DNA of 64,000 nucleotides from Myxococcaceae bacterium (GTDB lineage: Bacteria > Myxococcota > Myxococcia > Myxococcales > Myxococcaceae), in NCBI GenBank assembly GCA_016793095.1, contig JAEUJQ010000060.1:124001-188000 (forward strand), given 5' to 3'. The notes below the pieces were generated by a model. It searched no databases. It was given only the letters and a program-made list of their open reading frames with translations, and was not told the origin of the DNA. The stretch's first letter is position 1. Each line of letters starts with the position of its first letter. Positions 57,165 through 64,000 of this stretch are shown here, piece after piece. The position numbers and the translations under genes were made by a program.

Positions 57165-57572
57165 ATGCTCTGGTTCGTGAGGTCTGCGATCGTGGCGCTC
57201 TTCCCTCGCGTCGAGCGTGACGGCGTCGTCATTCCCGGCGCGGCCGACTGCGGCCTCGACGAGTTCCTGAAGCGCTTCAAGGCCGAGACGACGACGCTCG
57301 TGTGGCTCGGCACGGTGCTGGGCGCCTTCGTCTTCCACTTCACGCCGCTGCTGACGATCTTCGTCCCGCTGCCGGCGTTCCTCCTGCCGAAGGGCCTGCT
57401 CGATCGGCACGCAGCGGGGATCACCACCACCAGCATCTACCTGCTGCGTCAGGCGGTCTTCCTCGTGAAGCTGCCCGGTGGCCTGTGCTGGGGCGCGGAC
57501 CCGCAGGTGCGCAAGCTGATCGCCCTGCCGCCGCTGGGGACCGATCCCGGGACCTGGAGGGCCGCCGGGTGA
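57165..57572 (+). CDS. Small membrane protein next to GMC oxidoreductase
   Basis: A 135-residue protein with hydrophobic segments at 47-85 (TLVWLGTVLGAFVFHFTPLL and IFVPLPAFLLP) and helices on both sides. KGLLDRHAAGITTTSIYLLR and GGLCWGADPQVRKLIALPPL are the blocks after the membrane part. Its stop overlaps the GMC oxidoreductase start (GTGA). It may be a membrane partner or subunit of that enzyme, by context only. Confidence 0.7.
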   Translation: MLWFVRSAIVALFPRVERDGVVIPGAADCGLDEFLKRFKAETTTLVWLGTVLGAFVFHFTPLLTIFVPLPAFLLPKGLLDRHAAGITTTSIYLLRQAVFLVKLPGGLCWGADPQVRKLIALPPLGTDPGTWRAAG

Positions 57573-59104
57573 GTCACGTCAGCTTCCAGACGGAGCACTT
57601 CGAGGCCGAGGTGGACTTCGTGGTGGTGGGCTCGGGCGCCGGTGGGGCGGCGGCGGCGGTGACGCTCGCGCGCGGCGGCCAGAAGGTCGCGATCGTCGAG
57701 GCCGGCGCCTGGCGTGATCCCGAGCACTACCCCCAGAGCACCTTCGGGGCGCTGCGCGACCTGATGGACGACTTCGGCGCGCAGGTGACGCTGGGCGGCG
57801 CGTTCTGGCCGGTCGTTCAGGCTCGCACCGTGGGCGGGACGACGGTGGTGAACTCCGCCATCTGCGTGCGCACCCCCGGCGACATCTTCCGCCAGTGGGA
57901 GGCGGAGCACGGGCTTCGCGGGCTCGAGGCGGGGGTGCTGGCGGCGCAGGACGTGATCGAGCGGGAGCTGGCGGTCGAGGAGGTGCCTGAGTCGGCGCGC
58001 GGGCGCTCCAACGTCCTGGCGAAGCACGGCGCCGATCGGCTGGGCTGGGCCGACTCGCACTACATGAAGCGGTACGTGAAGCAGTGCGAGGGCGCGGGCC
58101 GCTGCATGCAGGGCTGCACCGGCCGCCGCAAGCAGAGCGTCAACCTGAACTACGTGCCCGAGGTGCTCGAGCGGGGCGGCGTCGTCGTGTCCTGCGCGCC
58201 GGTCGATCGCCTCGTCTTCGAGGGCACCCGCGCCGTGGGGGTGAAGGGTCGCTTCGTTCACCCGGGAACGCGGAAGCCGGGCGGCGAGTTCGTGATCCGC
58301 GCCCGGAAGGCCGTCGTGGTGGCGGCGTCGGCGACGCACTCGCCAGTGCTGCTCATGCGCTCGGGCCTCGAGCTGCCTGCGCTGGGCCGCTTCTTCCGCT
58401 CGCATCCCGGCACGGGCGTCTTCGGCGTCTACGACGACCCGATCGATCAGAACGTCGGCGCCACCCAGGGCTGGGCGTCGGTGGCGTTCCGGGAGCAGCC
58501 GGGGCTCAAGCTGGAGACGCTGGCGATCCCGCCGGAGCTGGTGGCGAGCCGCCTGGCAGGCGGGGGCACGGTGCTGATGGAGCGCCTCGCGCGCTACCGG
58601 CACATCGCCATGTGGTGCCACGCCGTGCGCGCGGAGTCTCACGGAACCGTGAAGCCGGGGCTCTTCGGCAGCGCGCGGCCGGTGATCCGCTACCAGTTGA
58701 ACCGCGCGGACATGGAGCGCTTCCGCGTCGGCATGACGTTGCTCGCGAAGCAGCACTTCGCCGCCGGTGCGCGCGCCATCATTCCGGGCATCGCTGGCCT
58801 GCCGTACGAGCTCGGCCCCGATCAGCTCAGGCTCATCGAGGAAGGCCCGCTGGACCCGAAGCACTACATCGCGATCCTGAGCCACCTCTTCGGGGGCTGC
58901 GTGATGGGCACCGACCCGAAGACCAGCGTGACGGACGCGCGGGGCCGGGTGCACGGCGTCGAGGGCCTGGTGGTGGCTGACGCGTCGGTGATCCCCACGA
59001 ACCTGGGGGTCAACCCTCAGCACACGATCATGGGGCTCGCGGTGGTGTTCGCGCAGGCCCTGCTCGAGCAGCACAGCGGGGTGCGCGTCGGCGTCGCTGC
59101 GTGA
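57569..59104 (+). CDS. GMC-family FAD oxidoreductase
   Basis: A 511-residue flavoprotein. The dinucleotide motif GSGAGGAAAAVTLARGG is near residue 21; the substrate domain holds ARTVGGTTVVNSA and a Cys cluster (CEGAGRCMQGCTGRR); the C-terminal GMC domain ends GGCVMGTDPKTSVTDARG, then NLGVNPQHTIMGLA. The Cys cluster resembles the one in GMC enzymes that pass electrons to a cytochrome partner. It oxidises an alcohol with FAD. It is translationally coupled to the small membrane protein. Substrate unknown. Confidence 0.85.
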   Translation: MSHVSFQTEHFEAEVDFVVVGSGAGGAAAAVTLARGGQKVAIVEAGAWRDPEHYPQSTFGALRDLMDDFGAQVTLGGAFWPVVQARTVGGTTVVNSAICVRTPGDIFRQWEAEHGLRGLEAGVLAAQDVIERELAVEEVPESARGRSNVLAKHGADRLGWADSHYMKRYVKQCEGAGRCMQGCTGRRKQSVNLNYVPEVLERGGVVVSCAPVDRLVFEGTRAVGVKGRFVHPGTRKPGGEFVIRARKAVVVAASATHSPVLLMRSGLELPALGRFFRSHPGTGVFGVYDDPIDQNVGATQGWASVAFREQPGLKLETLAIPPELVASRLAGGGTVLMERLARYRHIAMWCHAVRAESHGTVKPGLFGSARPVIRYQLNRADMERFRVGMTLLAKQHFAAGARAIIPGIAGLPYELGPDQLRLIEEGPLDPKHYIAILSHLFGGCVMGTDPKTSVTDARGRVHGVEGLVVADASVIPTNLGVNPQHTIMGLAVVFAQALLEQHSGVRVGVAA

Positions 59105-59109
59105 CGTTG

Positions 59110-59141
59110 GCCTGCGCTCCTCAGCTCAGGGTGACGCAGGC
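59110..59141. terminator. Possible terminator between convergent genes
   Basis: The inverted repeat GCCTGCG / CGCAGGC with an 18-base loop lies in the 57-base gap between the convergent GMC oxidoreductase gene and the lipoprotein gene. No T tract follows on either strand. Confidence 0.4.
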
Positions 59142-59161
59142 GGCTCCGCGCCGCATTGGGT

Positions 59162-59749
59162 CTACTTGTTGCGGCCGCGGCTGGAGCCCTTCACCTCGAC
59201 CTGCTTCTCGGCGTTGCTGATCTTGTTCTGCAGGGACTCGCGATCGTCCAGCTCGAGCTTCTCGATGGCGGCACGGAGCGGCGCGAAGTCGAGGCGCGCG
59301 GCCTTCACCGTCTGGCCACCCTTCACCTCGTCCACCACCAGCACCTGCATGATCTCGCGGATCAGGCTCTCGAACTCGACGCGAACATCGGCGGTCATCT
59401 GGATGCAGGCCTCGCGGGCATCCACGAGGCGCTGGCTGCCCTCCTGGTAGGCGAGGTCCGGGTTTCGCGACATCGCCTCGTCGAAGCGGCTCGAGCGGTT
59501 CTTGAGGCGCTCGTACACGTCGGCGAAGACGGTGAGGCGCTCCTCCTCGGTCCGGGCGCCGTCGCGCGCCTTGGCGAGGTCGTCGTTCAGCGCGTCGCAG
59601 GTGATCTTCGACAGCTCGGCGGCGGTGTTCGTCTTGAGCGCGTCGCTGCGCGCGGTCTCTCGCTCGAGCCGCTCGTCTGACGTGATCTCCTTCACACACG
59701 CAGACAGGAGCGTGAGCGCACACAGCACCGTCAGGGGTCGCGTTGTCAT
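59162..59749 (-). CDS. Lipoprotein of unknown function, helical
   Basis: A 195-residue lipoprotein (PLTVLCALTLLSACVKE). The rest is charged and helical, without Cys-rich modules or domains I recognise; two Cys (SKITCDALND, EACIQMTADV) could form one disulphide. The C-terminus is basic (QVEVKGSSRGRNK). It diverges from guaA with 72 bases between. No operon partner. Confidence 0.68.
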   Translation of the reverse strand: MTTRPLTVLCALTLLSACVKEITSDERLERETARSDALKTNTAAELSKITCDALNDDLAKARDGARTEEERLTVFADVYERLKNRSSRFDEAMSRNPDLAYQEGSQRLVDAREACIQMTADVRVEFESLIREIMQVLVVDEVKGGQTVKAARLDFAPLRAAIEKLELDDRESLQNKISNAEKQVEVKGSSRGRNK

Positions 59750-59821
59750 TGGCGGGCGGAGTCTTGAAGGGGTAGACGCCCAAGTCAACGAGAAGCCTCG
59801 CCCACCTTGAGGAGCGGACGG

Positions 59822-61372
59822 ATGCACGCGACCCACGAGAAGATCCTCATCCTCGACTTCGGCAGCCAGTACACCCAGCTGATCGCGCGCCGCGTGCGCG
59901 AGCTGGGCGTCTACTGCGAGATCCACCCGCCCACCCTGGGGCTCGCCGAGATCAAGGCCTTCGCGCCGAAGGGCATCATCCTCTCGGGTGGCCCGGCTTC
60001 GGTCGAGGCGCCCGGAGCGCCCACCTGTACGCCCGAGCTGTTCGAGCTCGGCCTGCCGGTGCTGGGCATCTGCTACGGGCTGCAGCTCCTCTCGAAGCTG
60101 CTCGGCGGCCGGGTGGACAAGAGCGCCCACCGTGAGTTCGGGCCGGCGAGCGTCGAGGTGGTGGCCTCGCGTGGGCCCTTCGCCGCCTTCGGCCGCGGCA
60201 CCGCGCTCAAGGTGTGGATGAGCCACGGCGATCGCGTGGAGCAGCTGCCTCCGCACTTCGTCGCCATCGGCAAGACGCCCAGCGCGCCGTTCGCCGCGGC
60301 AGCGCACGAGTCGAAGCCCATCTACGGCCTGCAGTTCCACCCCGAGGTCGTCCACACGGCGCAGGGTCGCGAGATGCTGCAGTCGTTCCTCTTCACCGAC
60401 TGCCGCTGCAAGGGCGACTGGACGATGAAGTCGTTCATCGAAGAGTCCATCGGCGAGATCCGCGCGAAGGTGGGCGACGGCCGCGTGATCTGCGGGCTGT
60501 CAGGCGGCGTGGACAGCTCGGTGGCGGCGCTGCTGCTGCACCGGGCCATCGGCGACAAGCTGCAGTGCATCTTCGTCGACAACGGGCTGTTGCGGCACGG
60601 CGAGCGCGAGCAGGTCGAGGCGCTCTTCGTGGGCCGCTTCCACGTGCCGCTGAAGACGATCGACGCGCGCGCGCGCTTCCTCGGCAAGCTCGCGGGCGTC
60701 ACCGACCCCGAGAAGAAGCGCAAGACGATCGGCTACGAGTTCATCTCGGTCTTCGAGGAGGCCGCGCGCGAGTTCACCGACGCGAAGTTCCTCGCCCAGG
60801 GCACGCTGTACCCCGACGTGATCGAGTCGGTCTCGGTGAAGGGCCCGTCGGCCACCATCAAGAGCCACCACAACGTGGGCGGCCTGCCCGAGAAGATGCA
60901 CCTGAAGCTGGTGGAGCCGCTGCGCGAGCTCTTCAAGGACGAGGTGCGCGTGCTGGGCCGCGAGCTCGGCCTGCCCGACGAGATGATCTCGCGCCACCCG
61001 TTCCCCGGGCCGGGCCTCGCCATTCGCGTGATCAGCGACATCACGCAGGAGCGCCTCGAGGTGCTCAAGAAGGCCGACGTGATCGTGCAGGAGGAGATCC
61101 GCGCCGCCGGCCTCTACAAGGAGCTCTGGCAGGCCTTCGCGGTGCTCCTGCCAGTGCAGTCGGTGGGCGTGATGGGCGACGAGCGCACCTACGAGAACAC
61201 CTGCGCCGTGCGCGCGGTGACCTCGGTCGACGGCATGACCGCGGACTGGGCGCGGCTCCCGTGCGAGCTGCTGGGGAAGATCAGCACGCGGATCATCAAC
61301 GAGGTGCGCGGCATCAACCGCGTCGTCTACGACATCTCGTCCAAGCCGCCGGCCACCATCGAGTGGGAGTGA
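59822..61372 (+). CDS. guaA: GMP synthase (glutamine-hydrolysing)
   Basis: A 516-residue two-domain enzyme. The class I amidotransferase domain has Cys84 in [13 protein letters not shown] and the His/Glu pair in [10 protein letters not shown]. The ATP-pyrophosphatase domain has [22 protein letters not shown]-type and the C-terminal dimerisation block ([15 protein letters not shown]). GAGGAG lies eight bases before the ATG; an upstream TTG frame was not used. It converts XMP to GMP. It is convergent with the PLD gene, with three bases between stops. Confidence 0.96.
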   Translation: MHATHEKILILDFGSQYTQLIARRVRELGVYCEIHPPTLGLAEIKAFAPKGIILSGGPASVEAPGAPTCTPELFELGLPVLGICYGLQLLSKLLGGRVDKSAHREFGPASVEVVASRGPFAAFGRGTALKVWMSHGDRVEQLPPHFVAIGKTPSAPFAAAAHESKPIYGLQFHPEVVHTAQGREMLQSFLFTDCRCKGDWTMKSFIEESIGEIRAKVGDGRVICGLSGGVDSSVAALLLHRAIGDKLQCIFVDNGLLRHGEREQVEALFVGRFHVPLKTIDARARFLGKLAGVTDPEKKRKTIGYEFISVFEEAAREFTDAKFLAQGTLYPDVIESVSVKGPSATIKSHHNVGGLPEKMHLKLVEPLRELFKDEVRVLGRELGLPDEMISRHPFPGPGLAIRVISDITQERLEVLKKADVIVQEEIRAAGLYKELWQAFAVLLPVQSVGVMGDERTYENTCAVRAVTSVDGMTADWARLPCELLGKISTRIINEVRGINRVVYDISSKPPATIEWE

Positions 61373-61375
61373 GCG

Positions 61376-63277
61376 TCACATCACCTTCGACTTGTTCCAG
61401 ATCTCGTCGAAGCGGCCCTGGAACGCCTTCGCGGTGCTCGCCTCGTTCTTGATCGTGATGCGGTTCTCGGAGTGCTTCGTGGACGACGAGCCCGAGAAGT
61501 TGGCCGAGCCGAAGAAGATGTCGTCGCCCACCACGCCGAACTTCTCGTGCATCGTCTTCGCCTTCTGCACCCGCACGTCGATGGGCAGGCCCTGGGTCGC
61601 GAGCGCCTTGAGCGCGGCCACCGTGGGCGCCGTGTAGTCGTCGTTGAGCACCACCCGCACCACTGCGCCGCGCTTCGCCGCCTCGACGAGCGCGTTGTAC
61701 TCGGGCGCGCCCACGCTCATGCCGTACATGGCGACGTCGATCGGCTGGCCCGCCTTCGCGCGGTTGAAGAGATCGGTGGCGCCCACCACCACGTTCGGGG
61801 CCGCGCTGGTGATCTGCCCGTTCGCGCCCATCACCGGCGTGGTGCGCGAGCCGCTGGAGCCGTAGCCGGTGCCGCCCTGCGGTGCGCCGAAGGGCCGCGA
61901 GTTGAAGAAGACCTCGACGTCGGTCGTGGACAGCTTGTCCTTCAGCCGCGTCAGCGTCGCCTGGGGCGCGAGGCCCTTGAGCTGATCGAGCGAGTCGAAG
62001 TCGCCGTTCGTCTCGCGCCACTTCACGATGTCCTGCGCGGACTTCTTGCTGAAGCCGAGGTTGTCGAGCTCCTCGAGCGACGCGGTGTTGACGCTGACGA
62101 GCCCGCTGCCGAAGTGCAGGGCCGCGAGCGTCTCGGCCGACAGCGCCGCGGTGCCGGGCACGCGCTCCTGCAGGTCCTCGACGCTGGTGAAGCGGCCGTT
62201 GGTCGTGCGCTCCTTCGTGACCGCCTTCGCGAGCGTCGCCCCGACCAGCTCGGTGAGCCGGCTCAGATCCCTCGCGCGGTAGCCGTTCAGATCGGCGCTG
62301 CGGTCGAGCGGGGGCGAGTAGGGCGCGTAGCTGTCGTCGGGCTTCGCCTTCGCCTGGGTCGGCGGCTTGCCGTTCGCCTTGAGCAACTCGTTCCACTTCT
62401 GGCTCTTGAAGTTGGCGAAGTTGTTTGGCGACAGCGCGGCCTCGGGGTTGTTCCAGAAGCCCGCGAACTCGTCGGTGAAGCTCTCGATGCCGCGCCGGCT
62501 CGACGAGTCGGTGTTGCGCATGAAGACGAGGTTCTCGTAGTTCTTCGTGTCGGCGGTGTCGCTCCAGTTGAACGAGCCGGTCGAGAGCAGATCGGGCTTG
62601 CCGTCGATGAGGGTGACGAAGCCCTTGTGGTGGTTGAGGCCCTGGGTCGCGCCGTGGTTGTAGACGGGCCGGCCCGCCGACTGGCTGAAGATGTAGGGGA
62701 AGTCCTTCTTGTACTTCACCTGCACGTTCGGGAGCTTCTCCTTGAGGATCGAGGGCAGCGCGTTGCCGCCCGAGTCCGTCGCCTGGCCCGAGTCCCCGAT
62801 GACGCGGATGGTGACGTTCGGGTTCTTCTTCGCGATGTCCACCAGCGCCTTCTCGAGCGAGTCCGACTGGAACTCGAAGATCAGCATGTTGATCTCCATC
62901 GGCCGCCCGTTGGCGCGCGCGACCGACGCGTTCAGCTCGGCGATCATCTTGTCCTTCACCGAGCCGTCCTGGAACGTGAAGAGCGAGCTGACGCCGTCGA
63001 GGTTCGCGAGCTCCTTCATCGAGGCCACGGTGGCCGCGGACTTCTCGACGCCCAGCGCGATCGGGTCGAGCGTGCCCGCGCTCGCCGCCGCTGACTTGAA
63101 GGTGTCGAGGATCGCCTGGGCCTCGGCCGCCGAGATCACCTTGTTGCCGTCGGCGCCCGCCGCCTTGCGCAGCACCTCGTTCACCTTCTTCTTGTCAGCC
63201 TCGGTCGTGGCGCGCGCGAGCAGCTGGTCGACGATGGGGCGGGCGGCAGCGGAGATCTTGAAGGCGGGAGCGGGCAT
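61376..63277 (-). CDS. Phospholipase D-fold protein with central HhH repeats
   Basis: A 633-residue protein. The first HKD half-site is NHHKGFVTLID then STGSFNWSD; the second is MHEKFGVVGDD then GSANFSGS. Spacing to the Asp is longer than canonical in both. Between them are two helix-hairpin-helix DNA-binding motifs (GATLAKAVTKERTTNGRF, then SVNTASLEELDNLGF, ComEA-like). The order PLD-HhH-HhH-PLD suggests a nuclease or nucleic-acid processing enzyme. Start ATG is set by the absence of a signal peptide; an upstream extension looks non-coding. No effector tag is seen. Confidence 0.85.
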   Translation of the reverse strand: MPAPAFKISAAARPIVDQLLARATTEADKKKVNEVLRKAAGADGNKVISAAEAQAILDTFKSAAASAGTLDPIALGVEKSAATVASMKELANLDGVSSLFTFQDGSVKDKMIAELNASVARANGRPMEINMLIFEFQSDSLEKALVDIAKKNPNVTIRVIGDSGQATDSGGNALPSILKEKLPNVQVKYKKDFPYIFSQSAGRPVYNHGATQGLNHHKGFVTLIDGKPDLLSTGSFNWSDTADTKNYENLVFMRNTDSSSRRGIESFTDEFAGFWNNPEAALSPNNFANFKSQKWNELLKANGKPPTQAKAKPDDSYAPYSPPLDRSADLNGYRARDLSRLTELVGATLAKAVTKERTTNGRFTSVEDLQERVPGTAALSAETLAALHFGSGLVSVNTASLEELDNLGFSKKSAQDIVKWRETNGDFDSLDQLKGLAPQATLTRLKDKLSTTDVEVFFNSRPFGAPQGGTGYGSSGSRTTPVMGANGQITSAAPNVVVGATDLFNRAKAGQPIDVAMYGMSVGAPEYNALVEAAKRGAVVRVVLNDDYTAPTVAALKALATQGLPIDVRVQKAKTMHEKFGVVGDDIFFGSANFSGSSSTKHSENRITIKNEASTAKAFQGRFDEIWNKSKVM

Positions 63278-63390
63278 GTAGGTGTTTTCGGCAGGCCGGC
63301 GAGGAAGTTGCGTGGATCCGCTGGAATACACCCGGCGGGGCGGTGGTGCGCAACCCCGGTTCCGGTGGGCGCCGGCATAGAGTCGGGCGC

Positions 63391-64000
63391 GTGGACGTGG
63401 CGACCTTCGAGCTCTTGTGCGCGGCGCCACGCGAGGGGGCGCCTTCACAGCCCCAGCTTCAGGCGCTGAACGTCATCGCTGATGTCTGGGCTGGGGAAGG
63501 GCGGCCGGCGGGGCAGGCGCTCGCAGAGCACCTGCAGGGGCGCCTCACCGAGGCCCGCTGCGTCGAGTTGGGGATCGAGTCGTGGCTCTGCCGTGTCGAC
63601 CCACGGGCCCTCGCGCTGCGGTTCGCCCCCGATCTGTCTGCCCTCGTCGATCAGGTCGCCGCCCGCCACGACTTCGCCGCAGCGACCCGGGCGCTCGCGT
63701 GGATCGGCACGGGCGAAGCCGGCCGGCCTCTCCACGCCCTCGTGGCGGAGCGCCTCTCCGACATGCTCGGGGCCGTGGAGCGCCGCGAGCTCGCCGTCAC
63801 CCCCGAGCGAGGCGGCTATCGGCTCGGCAACGGCTGGTGGCTTGGAGTCTTCGTGCGGGGCGACGACTTCTGGCGCATCGACGTGGTCACGAGCCCCGAC
63901 GGCTTTGAGCTGCACCTCATCGACTTCGATGACGGCCCGCTCGCCGAGCTGAACGAGTACGAGCCGCCGGGCGACGTCGAGCAGGAGGTGTACGGCCTCG
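63391..64000 (+). CDS. 3'-truncated protein of unknown function
   Basis: A GTG start begins a frame that stays open through the last base, so the C-terminus lies outside the window; 203 residues are visible (MDVATFELLCAAPREGA...). The visible part is a helical, polar sequence with VELGIESWLCRVD, ALVAERLSDMLGAVERREL and GYRLGNGWWLGVFVRGDD. No motif is recognised. The other frames in this region have worse composition. It diverges from the PLD gene. Confidence 0.62.
   Translation, partial: MDVATFELLCAAPREGAPSQPQLQALNVIADVWAGEGRPAGQALAEHLQGRLTEARCVELGIESWLCRVDPRALALRFAPDLSALVDQVAARHDFAAATRALAWIGTGEAGRPLHALVAERLSDMLGAVERRELAVTPERGGYRLGNGWWLGVFVRGDDFWRIDVVTSPDGFELHLIDFDDGPLAELNEYEPPGDVEQEVYGL

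Overview
The window is GC-rich chromosomal DNA that reads like a member of the Myxococcota. The signs are serine/threonine kinases, many lipoproteins (some with Asp-Ala-Gly-Gly low-complexity linkers), an AgmX/PglI-type C-terminal domain, a PilZ domain fused to Hsp70, a PEGA-domain protein, Kelch-type lipoproteins and several multiheme-like CxxCH proteins. Genes are tightly packed and often overlap by 4 bases. No phage, insertion sequence, integrase, rRNA or CRISPR array was seen. The taxonomic call is an inference from gene content. The first and last genes run off the window.

Bases 1-10150 hold a truncated secreted protein, a Cys-rich exported protein, an isolated type II secretion major pseudopilin (gspG), an OPA-type MFS transporter with a lipoprotein, a membrane protein of unknown function, a HAD hydrolase and the pyruvate dehydrogenase E1-alpha/E1-beta/E2 cluster (no E3). 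Bases 10200-13550 hold small envelope proteins, a 6S RNA gene with its own terminator on the minus strand, a TPR protein and a kinase with an HCD catalytic loop. Bases 13549-17600 are a minus-strand block: a His-rich protein with a SmtB-type zinc sensor and its promoter/operator, then a cysteine desulfurase, a DHH phosphoesterase and a Fic-fold protein that lacks the catalytic histidine. A selenocysteine tRNA (selC) lies beside this block. Next come a TPR-metallopeptidase fusion, a response regulator and a CIRCE-controlled groEL without groES.

Bases 20900-36500 carry a heme lipoprotein, a HEAT protein, an M1-type aminopeptidase whose HExxH reads NEMAH, and a six-gene run of small membrane proteins (holin-X/DUF883/YtxH type). 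They continue with a HAD-IB phosphatase, a membrane Ser/Thr kinase, a histidine kinase plus M16 peptidase operon, and PEGA and Kelch envelope proteins. Bases 37042-41200 contain a P460-like heme lipoprotein upstream of a decayed tandem array made from the 3' end of a neighbouring gene, then a PHP-domain lipoprotein.

Bases 41800-48160 hold a PLP aminotransferase and an acyl-CoA mutase region: a large subunit with isobutyryl-CoA-mutase-like specificity residues, a separate B12-binding subunit, a methyltransferase, an unknown protein and an HMG-CoA-lyase-like enzyme. Bases 48200-51121 encode a heme protein, a lipoprotein and a DUF1501 protein. The rest holds a DUF697-SHOCT protein, the PilZ-Hsp70 fusion, an HtrA-like protease, an FHA protein, guaB with a GMC oxidoreductase, guaA and a PLD-HhH-PLD protein.
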